From an uncultured Caryophanales bacterium (GTDB taxonomy: Bacteria > Bacillota_I > Bacilli_A > RFN20 > CAG-826), in the NCBI GenBank assembly GCA_946403545.1, contig CAMJAG010000029.1, forward strand, positions 1-11,975: a stretch of 11,975 nt of DNA. The letters run 5' to 3'. Below are positions 5,540 to 11,975 of the stretch, piece by piece. Below the pieces are notes generated by a model. The model had not been told where the DNA came from, did not search any database, and saw only the letters and a program-made list of their open reading frames with translations. The translations under genes and the position numbers were made by a program. The stretch's first letter is position 1. The number at the start of each line of letters is the position of its first letter.

Positions 5540-8500
5540 CTATTCTGCTTTCTCTTCCTTCTTCTTACCGGAGATTCTAGAGAATAATTCTTTTCTAAAT
5601 TCTTCGTTAGTTGGAAGGAGAGGTAAGATAATACCTAAGACTAAGCCTGTTAAAACTAAAGCTTCAGCAGACCATAATACTGGTTTATACCAGATCCATG
5701 TAGGTTTACTTGAACCAGAAACGATAGCTGCGTTTTCTGGGTTTTCATTATATAACTTATTGTTATATAAAGCACGGATATGAGCATAAATAACTTGTTT
5801 AGCACATTCTCTCATTCTGTGTTGTAATCTTGGAGTAGAACTATTTTGTTTTGGAGCACTACCAGTACCTGTATTCCAACCAGAACCACCAAGGATGTAG
5901 TTATTGCCTGCTCTGAAGTGCATTTGAGCATCCATTAAAGTAGAGTTTTCAATCATGTCAGTAATTGTCATGCCTTTGAAGCCCCATTCATTTCTAAGCA
6001 CGCCTTGAATTAATGCTTGAGATCCACCGGACCAAGTAGCACCAACACGGTTGAAGGATGTCATAAGAGCATTTGCTTCACCACGTTTAATTGCTTCTTC
6101 GAATGGTCTTAAATAGATTTCTCTAAGAGCTTGTTCTGTTAACCATGTGTATAAGCCAACACGGTGATATTCTGTATCGTTAACAGCAAAGTGTTTAATA
6201 AAGCCAGATTTACCACCATCAGCTAAACCTTTAGTGACAGATGCTAATGTACAACCTGCTAAGAAACCATCTTCTGAATGATATTCAGAGCTACGTCCAC
6301 CATATGGGTTACGGTGAATATTACTTGCAGGACCATAGGATGCATCAGCACCACCAATGATCATATCTTTAGATTCGGATAAACCGAATAAGTATGGCAT
6401 TAATGTGTTCCAGCATTGTGCTTGAACTGTTGGAGTTGGATAAGCTGTTAATCTTCTTGTTTTGTTATCAAGATCAACACCAACTTGGGAAGCTGCTTCA
6501 ACGTCTTTATAGTCGTTATTGCTACCTTTTCTTAAACCAACTGATTTAATACCAGGTCTGTTATATGAAGATGAGTTGTTAACGATAGCGCTACATTCAT
6601 CCCATTTAACTTGGTCTAATAAAGTATCCCATAATTCATCATCGTAATCTTTTGCAAGAGTGATACCATCTTCAGTTAATTGTTCATTAGCGTCTAAGAC
6701 TCTAATTCCACTATCTTGACCGAATGTTGGTTCCCAATCAGGAATTTCATGACCAAATGCGTCTTCTCCTGTTGCGTTATCCCAATCAGCAGCATCTGCT
6801 TTTGAGTAAGCGTTTGGTGCTTTAGCACCATTCTTACTTTTAGACACTTCTAATAAGGAGTTCCATGCTCTGTTAGGATTACATGTGTTTTTGTGTACTA
6901 ATTCAAATTTAGAGAAGTCTGCTCTAGATAAGTATTCGATTGGTTCACCAATTGATAAACCATCACAAGAAATACCATCAATAGCTTCTTCGCCTGTGAA
7001 TAATGTTTTAACAGGTTCGCCTGTATGTGTATCATAATCAACATTAAGAGTTTCAGATACTCTGAATTTAACAGGAGCGATACCTTCTTTTTGTACGTGA
7101 GCGGATTGCATGAATTTGACTTCGTATTCACCTCTGTCTAATTCCCAACCAGCAAAACCGTTGTTATCAGAATCGTAGCAGTCAAATGATAAGAAATCAC
7201 GAGCGTATGCTTTGATTTCGACTGTGTCAGAGTGACCAGGAGCGATTCTAGCGGTTTTTTGGAAGCCCACTAATTTAACGTATGCTTTTTCAATTTCACC
7301 TTCATAATATGGAGCAGTTACGTAGAGTTCAACAACATCTCTACCTGTAACTTCACCATTATTTGTCACTTTAACACGGAATGTGAATTCTGTTTGTTCA
7401 TTAATGGAAGCGTTTTTACCAGGTTGGCAGTCAACGAATTCCCATGTGAAATTTGTATAGGATAAACCATGACCAAATGGATATGCGACTGCATCTTCAT
7501 AAGTTAATCCGTTAGCTTCCCAGAAGCCTTCGTAATCTGCAGTTTCCCACCATCTATAACCAACATAGATACCTTCGGAGTAATCTGCGAAGTTACAGTT
7601 TGGCCAGTTATCACCTTGTGAGTTACTGGATGCTAAGTTAGCACCACTTGGGACACCTGTGTAGTAAGGGCCTTTATTTGATGGCCAATAACCAGATGTG
7701 TAATAAGTTGGATTGTACCAGTGTTTCATTGGCCATGTATCACCAGTTCTACCAGATGGGTTAACATCACCCCACATGACCTTTGGAATAGCTCTAGCAC
7801 CAACAGTACCTGTTGGACCAACGAGTAAGCATGCATCAAGACCATCAATGTCTGTCATGAAGTCCATTTGCATTGTGTTAGAAGAGTTAATGATAACGAT
7901 AACGTGTTCGTAGTCTTGGCCTACTGCTGTGAGTAAAGCTTCCTCTTCTTCAGTAATTTCTAAATAACCACGATCTGCGTTTTTAGTTTTTGCTGCTTTG
8001 TAGTTATTAATTTGTTGATGTGGAGGATCAACGTGTTCACCAGCGACACGGCTTAAACATACGATAGCGGTATCTGAGAAAGATTTAGCTGCATCATATG
8101 TTGATTGGAAGTCACTCATTTGAGGATCTGCTAAACGATATAAGCTATCGTAACCAGAACTAATTGAGAAAGGTAAACTTCTTGGTGCACACCAATTTTT
8201 GTAGTAGTTGATGACGTCGTTATTGTACTCAATGCCATAAGATTCTAAAGCTTCTAGTAATCCAATAGTCTTTTGAGATGAACCAGGTCCTGAACTACCT
8301 GAACCAGAGTTAGAAATCAACCAGTCTACGACTGAGTGACCAAAAACATTAACTTTGGTTGTGTCTTTACTAAGAGGTAATGCATTGTCATCGTTTTTAG
8401 CTAAAACAATACCCTCTTCTTCAATTTGTACCGCCAACTTATCCCCTAAGCTAACATTTTCAGCGTCATTATCTGTTGAACATAATGCTGCTGTAATGAA

Positions 8501-8629
8501 GCCTTCATTGGTTCGTACAACTTGGTTCGCAATACCTATTCCGATAACTGCACCCACAGTTAAAACTGCGAATGCACCCGAAATGATTAGTTTTCGGATT
8601 AGGTGTTGCTTAAATACGGAATTTTCCAT
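5540..8629 (-). CDS. domain-inverted glycoside hydrolase family 3 (beta-glucosidase-like), anchored at both ends
   Basis: The product is 1029 aa, probably an exo-acting beta-glycosidase on the cell surface; the substrate is not predictable. The domain order is reversed from most GH3 enzymes. The alpha/beta sandwich domain comes first (about 65-395), starting near GIVLAKNDDNALPL and ending at the usual PFGHGLSYTNF. A fibronectin III-like domain follows (about 395-545), then a linker, and the catalytic barrel comes last (about 650-930). The barrel shows IHRNPYGGRSSEYHSED, GFIKHFAVN, EQALREIYLRPFE and GFKGMTITDM, whose Asp891 is the expected nucleophile. The usual substrate-binding DGPxG loop is not seen near GLRKGS. 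Hydrophobic segments at about 13-34 and 983-1004, each with basic cytosolic flanks (including a Lys-rich C-terminus), predict a protein tethered at both ends with all domains outside. The start is fixed by AAGGAG 7 bases upstream. It is the first gene of a two-gene operon. Confidence 0.93.
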   Translation of the reverse strand: MENSVFKQHLIRKLIISGAFAVLTVGAVIGIGIANQVVRTNEGFITAALCSTDNDAENVSLGDKLAVQIEEEGIVLAKNDDNALPLSKDTTKVNVFGHSVVDWLISNSGSGSSGPGSSQKTIGLLEALESYGIEYNNDVINYYKNWCAPRSLPFSISSGYDSLYRLADPQMSDFQSTYDAAKSFSDTAIVCLSRVAGEHVDPPHQQINNYKAAKTKNADRGYLEITEEEEALLTAVGQDYEHVIVIINSSNTMQMDFMTDIDGLDACLLVGPTGTVGARAIPKVMWGDVNPSGRTGDTWPMKHWYNPTYYTSGYWPSNKGPYYTGVPSGANLASSNSQGDNWPNCNFADYSEGIYVGYRWWETADYEGFWEANGLTYEDAVAYPFGHGLSYTNFTWEFVDCQPGKNASINEQTEFTFRVKVTNNGEVTGRDVVELYVTAPYYEGEIEKAYVKLVGFQKTARIAPGHSDTVEIKAYARDFLSFDCYDSDNNGFAGWELDRGEYEVKFMQSAHVQKEGIAPVKFRVSETLNVDYDTHTGEPVKTLFTGEEAIDGISCDGLSIGEPIEYLSRADFSKFELVHKNTCNPNRAWNSLLEVSKSKNGAKAPNAYSKADAADWDNATGEDAFGHEIPDWEPTFGQDSGIRVLDANEQLTEDGITLAKDYDDELWDTLLDQVKWDECSAIVNNSSSYNRPGIKSVGLRKGSNNDYKDVEAASQVGVDLDNKTRRLTAYPTPTVQAQCWNTLMPYLFGLSESKDMIIGGADASYGPASNIHRNPYGGRSSEYHSEDGFLAGCTLASVTKGLADGGKSGFIKHFAVNDTEYHRVGLYTWLTEQALREIYLRPFEEAIKRGEANALMTSFNRVGATWSGGSQALIQGVLRNEWGFKGMTITDMIENSTLMDAQMHFRAGNNYILGGSGWNTGTGSAPKQNSSTPRLQHRMRECAKQVIYAHIRALYNNKLYNENPENAAIVSGSSKPTWIWYKPVLWSAEALVLTGLVLGIILPLLPTNEEFRKELFSRISGKKKEEKAE

Positions 8630-8636
8630 AAAAGCA

Positions 8637-8642
8637 CTCCTT
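8637..8642 (-). promoter_or_regulatory. strong ribosome binding site of the GH3 gene
   Basis: AAGGAG lies 7 bases before the ATG at 8629 and fixes the start. The upstream stretch to about 8790 holds scattered weak inverted repeats (for example GATAATT/AATTATC) but no convincing -35/-10 pair, so the promoter is not assigned. Confidence 0.8.
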
Positions 8643-8794
8643 TATATGTAAATAGCACATACATTTTATTACTTGATAAACATAATTCACACATCTAAAC
8701 TACGATAATTGTATAGACAAAGTTGCGAATCGTTTTTAATTATCTTGTGTATCATTAAATGCAAATTTTGTCTGGAAAAATACATTTATTTTGT

Positions 8795-8819
8795 AAAAAA
8801 AACACCTCGTATAAAGGTG
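8795..8819 (-). terminator. intrinsic terminator of the 321-aa membrane protein gene
   Basis: CACCT (8803-8807) and AGGTG (8815-8819) form a short stem, extended by a G-U pair on the minus-strand RNA. Eight Ts follow on the minus strand (8802-8795). It lies about 20 bases beyond the stop codon at 8840. Confidence 0.8.
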
Positions 8820-8839
8820 CGGTTCTTAATTGAATTTTA

Positions 8840-9805
8840 TTATCTATATTTCTTTAGGACATCGAGAATGTATTTGCCATTTTTCTTCCTGCCCACTAAA
8901 GAAAGTACTAAAAATAATACGGATAGGCCAAATAATGGGAATCCTAGATAAGTAAATAAAGTAGCAAATATAGCGAGTTTGTTCATATGGTTCTCAACAG
9001 CAAAGCCCACAGCGACAGCTATAAAAGCTAGTCCAAAAATAAAGACTAGTGGCCAGAAGTTTTTCTTTTTAGGTCTAAAGTAAACAGCTTCGTCTAAATC
9101 AATTTTAACTATTGCGTCTCTCTCTGCTTCTCTAACAAGATAATCGATTCTTTCATCAAGATCATCTTTGCCCATTTGGACTTCTCTTGGACATCTCCAT
9201 TTAGAGTTTGAGGTGTATTTAGAAAGCTTAACTTTATATTTTTTAGCTAAACCAATAATAGCGAAACATTCTTTTAATGTAGGAACTATTTGTATGCCAA
9301 AAGTATCATTGTTTTCTAAACCTAATAAGTAGTCAAAGTCTTCTTTAATTTCTCTATTAAAAGAAAACTCCTTTTTAGGCAAATTAGATAAATATTCGCG
9401 TATTTCCTCATTCCAATTGTGAATCTTAAAACATAGTTTTATTGCCTCGCCATATTCAGTTAATAAACTTCTACGATAAATAATGTTATATAACTTCTCT
9501 TCTGTATAATAAGTTTCGCAAGTGGCCTCGTGTAAAGTAACATTGCCTAGAGAATCAATTGTTCCAGTATAACTACCACCAGAAGGAATATACTCGTGTT
9601 TAACTGTCTTAGTCACATCTTTTCTATAAGCGACTGTGTATAAACGTTGATAAGTATAGCTAACTTTGCCAGCATATTGCACTAGATAGATTTCATCATC
9701 ATGAAAAATATAAGGGCCTTTAAAGATGTTAGCACTATCATCGCCTAAAAAACGTTCTAAACCAGAAACGATCTCTTCATAAGAATAGTTACTTAAATCG
9801 GACAT
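8840..9805 (-). CDS. uncharacterised protein with C-terminal pair of membrane segments
   Basis: I do not recognise a family. The product is 321 aa. Residues 1 to about 248 are soluble and mixed in charge, with a Tyr-rich beta-like part (about 30-120, containing GKVSYTYQRLYTVAYRK) and then helical segments. Two membrane segments lie at about 249-270 and 276-303, with basic flanks PKKK before and GRKKNGK after. The absence of a signal peptide and the positive flanks put the large N-terminal part and the short C-terminal tail in the cytosol. A segment near 190-240 (KWRCPREVQMGKDDLDERIDYLV) is charged and helical. The start is supported by GAGG 8 bases upstream and a good promoter. It forms a single-gene transcript with its own terminator. 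No catalytic motif is visible. Confidence 0.8.
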   Translation of the reverse strand: MSDLSNYSYEEIVSGLERFLGDDSANIFKGPYIFHDDEIYLVQYAGKVSYTYQRLYTVAYRKDVTKTVKHEYIPSGGSYTGTIDSLGNVTLHEATCETYYTEEKLYNIIYRRSLLTEYGEAIKLCFKIHNWNEEIREYLSNLPKKEFSFNREIKEDFDYLLGLENNDTFGIQIVPTLKECFAIIGLAKKYKVKLSKYTSNSKWRCPREVQMGKDDLDERIDYLVREAERDAIVKIDLDEAVYFRPKKKNFWPLVFIFGLAFIAVAVGFAVENHMNKLAIFATLFTYLGFPLFGLSVLFLVLSLVGRKKNGKYILDVLKKYR

Positions 9806-9828
9806 ATTATTAACCTCGTACCAATTTA

Positions 9829-9857
9829 ATTCTAACTATTCAAATAAATCCTGACAA
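9829..9857 (-). promoter_or_regulatory. predicted promoter of the 321-aa membrane protein gene
   Basis: On the minus strand TTGTCA (9857-9852) and TAGAAT (9834-9829) are 17 bases apart, close to consensus. The predicted start is about 18-20 bases before the ATG, leaving room for the GAGG ribosome site. Confidence 0.7.
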
Positions 9858-9863
9858 CATATT

Positions 9864-9897
9864 ATTAAAACAAGAAAACGGCACTCGTTAGAATGCC
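9864..9897 (-). terminator. probable terminator of the 388-aa anchored protein transcript
   Basis: GGCACT (9880-9885) and AATGCC (9892-9897) pair over 6 positions on the minus-strand RNA, one of them G-U, with a 6-base loop and a tail GTTTTCTTGTTTT. The stem is short and the T-run interrupted, so termination may be incomplete. Confidence 0.55.
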
Positions 9898-9909
9898 AAA
9901 TTATTTAAG

Positions 9910-9975
9910 TGGGTCGAAAGTACCATTTTGATGCAAAGTTCGTACACCTTCGTACAGTTCGTACACCTCAAAATG
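9910..9975 (-). repeat. 66-bp gene-end repeat, copy A
   Basis: This stretch matches 11345-11410 at 58 of 66 positions with no gaps. Seven of the eight differences are transitions. It begins (minus strand) at the base after the TAG stop of the 388-aa gene and ends 12 bases before a terminator hairpin. On the plus strand it contains three close direct units: TTCGTACACC, TTCGTACAG and TTCGTACACC (9939-9967). Confidence 0.85.
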
Positions 9976-11142
9976 CTAAATTCCGTAAAACTCACCTTTA
10001 TAGTATGACACATCATAGTCAAGTTTCCATTCTTCGGAGCGGAAATGGTTTTCTCCTCTTTTAGTTTCGATTGGTCCTGGTTCTATTTTTTCACATTCCC
10101 TATAAAAGACATTGTTTATATATAAACCGCCATCATAATAATACTTAGCGCCTTCTAAATCATAATCAATTAAGAAAGTTCCTGCCTCATATTCATCCAT
10201 TAGGTTTAATTCTTTAGTGTCTAAATCTAGTACATATAAGAAAGACTTTCCTTGGTTACATATACAATAATGGTCTCTATAATTTCCACATTCTTTATTT
10301 TTGATGTACTCATAAGTAGCAAAAATGATTTTGTTATCAACCAAGGTGGCTTTCGAGCAAAATGTATTATAGTTCCTATCTTTTTCGAAAGTACATTTTT
10401 CTCCATTAAAAGTGAGATAAATTGATTTACTATCGAAGTATAAATCAAAAACATCTTCAAAAAATAGATGGTCATTATCTAATTCTTTGTCCCACCAATA
10501 ATCAAGTTTGACTTTAGGTGTAAGAGTTTGAATGTTGTAATTTCGGTTATAATATAATTCGTTTTCACCATCAATAACGCGAGCATTAGTTTCAATGTTT
10601 TCAAATATCAGTCTTGTCTCTTTTGTTTGTGTGTCATAGCAATACATATCTAATTTATCTATACCTCTAGTTTTGAGCACATAATAGACTTTTCCTTCAA
10701 CAACACACTCGCCCCAAACAAACATATCATCAGGAAGAATTACCGTTTCTTGAAGTTCAAATTTATGATTGTAAATCTTGATCCAATAATTGGTTTGGTC
10801 GCCTCTATTTCCATCATCAAAGAAATAATAAAAATAATTGTTATCACGAATTAAACCATGTGGATTAAGCCACTCCCCATTTCCATCTGTTCGATCGAAT
10901 AAATGAGGGGTTTTGTTATCGGATTCATCAAAATAATATAAGAAATCACCTTGAACACAATAAATTTTACCATTTGCATCCTCGAAAATATCAGAAGTCC
11001 GATTAAGAACAGCTGGTCTATGAATGTGATAAGGCCAATTAATCACTATTAATAAAAAAGCATAGGGCAATCCAATAATGGCAATAAAGCCTAAAGTAAT
11101 AAAAATCCCTAAAAATAAACCGGTTTTTTGTTTTTTTTCCAT
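9976..11142 (-). CDS. membrane-anchored extracellular protein with beta-propeller-like repeats
   Basis: I do not recognise a specific family. The product is 388 aa. A basic start (MEKKQK) and a hydrophobic segment at about 8-35 predict an uncleaved anchor with the rest outside. The exterior is rich in Tyr, Phe, Asp and Asn, with recurring short strands of the type kIYcv, YFYYFFDDG, VYYVL, LYYN, SIYLTF and FLYVLDLDTKEL. These look like the blades of a beta-propeller of the kind often annotated DUF5050 or as Kelch/YVTN-like, but the blades are irregular. No enzyme motif is visible. Several Cys residues are present. The start ATG has no Shine-Dalgarno sequence before it (TTAATATTGTTTT), unlike most neighbours. 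An earlier ATG 16 bases upstream is out of frame. The stop TAG is flush with repeat copy A. Confidence 0.78.
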   Translation of the reverse strand: MEKKQKTGLFLGIFITLGFIAIIGLPYAFLLIVINWPYHIHRPAVLNRTSDIFEDANGKIYCVQGDFLYYFDESDNKTPHLFDRTDGNGEWLNPHGLIRDNNYFYYFFDDGNRGDQTNYWIKIYNHKFELQETVILPDDMFVWGECVVEGKVYYVLKTRGIDKLDMYCYDTQTKETRLIFENIETNARVIDGENELYYNRNYNIQTLTPKVKLDYWWDKELDNDHLFFEDVFDLYFDSKSIYLTFNGEKCTFEKDRNYNTFCSKATLVDNKIIFATYEYIKNKECGNYRDHYCICNQGKSFLYVLDLDTKELNLMDEYEAGTFLIDYDLEGAKYYYDGGLYINNVFYRECEKIEPGPIETKRGENHFRSEEWKLDYDVSYYKGEFYGI

Positions 11143-11302
11143 AAAACAATATTAACATATTAAAAGAGTTTTTATACCTTTCGTTTTTTCGCGTTTACTT
11201 TCGTATCTAAATAATAGAAGTTTTGTTTGAGAGCCTCCATTTCATGATTCTTTTTTTTGAAATATGTTTCTATTTTTAATATAAAATGCCCTAAAAATGA
11301 AA
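11143..11302 (-). other. intergenic stretch with TATAAA box, paired CTTTCGT units and an orphan open frame
   Basis: This stretch lies between the 388-aa gene and the terminator at 11290-11332. On the minus strand TATAAA (11176-11171) could be the -10 box of the 388-aa gene, but no -35 match stands 16-18 bases upstream. Instead two ACGAAAG units (11184-11178 and 11204-11198) are spaced exactly 20 bases apart, about two helical turns. A start-less open frame also crosses this region (11324 to the stop at 11172-11174). Its end contains NHEMEALKQNFYYLDTKV, a coiled-coil-like segment reminiscent of the C-terminal helix of MerR-type regulators. No start codon with a ribosome site precedes it, so it may be only a remnant or chance. 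Confidence 0.3.
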
Positions 11303-11332
11303 AATTCTGACACTTTTTATCGTATCAGAATT
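11290..11332 (-). terminator. strong intrinsic terminator following repeat copy B
   Basis: On the minus strand AATTCTGATAC and GTGTCAGAATT pair over 11 positions with one T-G pair (11303-11332, loop 8 bases). The tail that follows is TTTTTCATTTTT when the last stem bases are included. It ends whatever transcript crosses the GNAT remnant and repeat B. Confidence 0.75.
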
Positions 11333-11344
11333 GTTCTTCTCAAA

Positions 11345-11410
11345 TGGGTCGAAAGCACCATTTCGATACAAAGTTCGTACACCCTTGTACGGTTCGTACA
11401 CCTTAAAAAG
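11345..11410 (-). repeat. 66-bp gene-end repeat, copy B
   Basis: This is the second copy of the element at 9910-9975, in the same orientation. The outer TTCGTACACC units are unchanged, while the middle unit has diverged to TTGTACGG. On the minus strand it begins inside the end of the GNAT remnant, supplying its TAA stop, and it is followed 12 bases later by the terminator hairpin. Confidence 0.85.
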
Positions 11411-11495
11411 GACTATTTAAGAATGATATGTCATAAATCATTTCCCCTAGTTGTTTTTCGTATTCTTTAGTGAGTTTGATTAATTTGACTTTCAT
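11403..11495 (-). pseudogene. truncated GNAT acetyltransferase, N-terminal remnant
   Basis: A 30-codon reading frame starts at ATG 11495-11493 with MKVKLIKLTKEYEKQLGEMI. This closely resembles the first strand and helix of GNAT-family N-acetyltransferases from low-GC Firmicutes, which normally run to about 150-180 residues. After residue 20 the sequence (YDISFLNSPF) no longer fits, and the frame stops at a TAA provided by repeat copy B. No acetyl-CoA-binding motif remains. No strong ribosome site precedes the ATG. The likeliest reading is a gene truncated by deletion or by arrival of the repeat. A functional 30-aa peptide is possible but unsupported. Confidence 0.5.
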
Positions 11496-11577
11496 AATAG
11501 CCACTATCATAGCACTTTATTTTCTAAAGAAAAGAAAAACAAGCGAACATATCTCACGAGTGGGAAATATTATTGGC

Positions 11578-11606
11578 TTGTCAAAACTATATATATGGGA
11601 TTTAAT
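11578..11606 (+). promoter_or_regulatory. predicted promoter of the lipoprotein gene
   Basis: TTGTCA (11578-11583) and TTTAAT (11601-11606) are 17 bases apart. If used, the transcript would start within a few bases of the ATG at 11613, giving a leaderless or nearly leaderless message. An AT-rich TATATAT run in the spacer offers an alternative -10 box. Confidence 0.4.
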
Positions 11607-11612
11607 AAAAAT

Positions 11613-11975
11613 ATGAAGAAATTATATTTTTTATCACTCGCTGCCTTGCTTTTAACAGCATGTGCAAGTAATCCATCATCAAATGCTTCGTCTACTGGAC
11701 TTGATGGCAAATATGCAAAAGGAGAGTTGATTTATACATTTGAACAAAAGACTCCTGCTTCACATGAAAACGAAGAGATTGAAATCACAGTAGAACAATT
11801 AAAAGATCATAAACTCAGATATAAAATCGATCGCGAGAATAACGACCGTTATTTAAAGCTTGATGATTATCAAATGAATCTCAATAAATATGCACTAAAC
11901 AATGTCTTTGTCAGTGACATTGACTGTGACAGTTCGCTTGATGTCTGTGTCAATCTACAACAAAGTGGTTCTAGC
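11613..11975 (+). CDS. lipoprotein of unknown function, 5' part only
   Basis: The frame runs 121 codons to the window edge. The N-terminus is a classic lipoprotein signal: MKK, a hydrophobic core (LYFLSLAALL) and the lipobox LLTAC, with Cys17 as the lipidation site. A low-complexity Ser/Asn linker (SNPSSNASST) follows, as is common between lipid anchor and folded domain. The visible exterior is charged, with KGELIYTFEQK and two Cys residues near the end (DCDSSLDVC) that could form a disulfide. No family is recognisable. An in-frame ATG at 11595 would add six residues (MGFNKN), but the later ATG gives a normal signal peptide. Neither start has a strong ribosome site: GGGA lies 13 bases before the second. 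It is the only plus-strand gene here and diverges from the minus-strand remnant. Confidence 0.85.
   Translation, partial: MKKLYFLSLAALLLTACASNPSSNASSTGLDGKYAKGELIYTFEQKTPASHENEEIEITVEQLKDHKLRYKIDRENNDRYLKLDDYQMNLNKYALNNVFVSDIDCDSSLDVCVNLQQSGSS

Noticed and set aside
5469..5783. 104-codon plus-strand open frame across the GH3/anchored protein junction
   Set aside because: It overlaps two well-supported minus-strand genes and has no ribosome site or protein-like composition.
8630..8794. Promoter for the GH3 gene
   Set aside because: Several TATACAAT- or TAATAA-like boxes exist, but none has an acceptable -35 box at 16-18 bases, so no position could be chosen.
9939..9967. CRISPR-like array of TTCGTACA units
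   Set aside because: The units are only 9-10 bases long, directly adjacent without unique spacers, and there are just three of them. No cas gene is present.
9898..9975. Short peptide gene encoded by the repeat (VYELYEGVRTLHQNGTFDP in copy A)
   Set aside because: The frame is open in both copies, but every changed codon alters the residue, and neither copy has a ribosome site or start codon. It therefore looks non-coding.

Overview
The window is AT-rich DNA, with strong Shine-Dalgarno sites at several genes, -35/-10 promoters of the sigma-70/SigA type and short hairpin-plus-T-run terminators. TGG is used for Trp and TGA is not needed as a sense codon. This look, together with a superoxide reductase, membrane-anchored domain-inverted GH3 enzymes and a lipobox lipoprotein, suggests an anaerobic, probably gut-associated, low-GC Firmicute (Erysipelotrichia/Bacilli or a Mollicutes relative that keeps the standard code). 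That placement is inference. All genes but the last are on the minus strand.

Bases 1-3576 hold a phosphonate biosynthesis operon, transcribed right to left and running off the left edge. It encodes a PEP mutase with an N-terminal cytidylyltransferase domain, phosphonopyruvate decarboxylase, and an unusual fusion of a nucleotidyltransferase to an iron-dependent alcohol dehydrogenase of the phosphonoacetaldehyde reductase type. Together they predict PEP -> phosphonopyruvate -> phosphonoacetaldehyde -> 2-hydroxyethylphosphonate, plus CMP activation of a phosphonate. The operon promoter carries a perfect 10-bp inverted repeat over its start region.

Bases 3582-4751 hold two separate single-gene transcripts: desulfoferrodoxin/superoxide reductase and a small multi-pass membrane protein. 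Bases 4794-8640 hold a two-gene unit: a domain-inverted GH3 glycosidase anchored by a membrane segment at each end, then a small membrane-anchored protein with a predicted extracellular beta-rich domain. Terminators and the next promoters overlap tightly in this stretch.

Bases 8795-11332 hold two unrecognised membrane proteins: 321 aa with two C-terminal membrane segments, and 388 aa with an N-terminal anchor and a beta-propeller-like exterior. The second is followed, flush with its stop codon, by a 66-bp repeat whose second copy lies at 11345-11410. That second copy supplies the stop codon of a 30-codon GNAT acetyltransferase remnant. Both copies have the same orientation, and each is followed by a terminator hairpin. 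The window ends with the 5' part of a plus-strand lipoprotein gene.

The strongest candidates for something little described are the nucleotidyltransferase/reductase fusion with its long acidic insert, the presence of two nucleotidyltransferases in one phosphonate operon, and the gene-end repeat.
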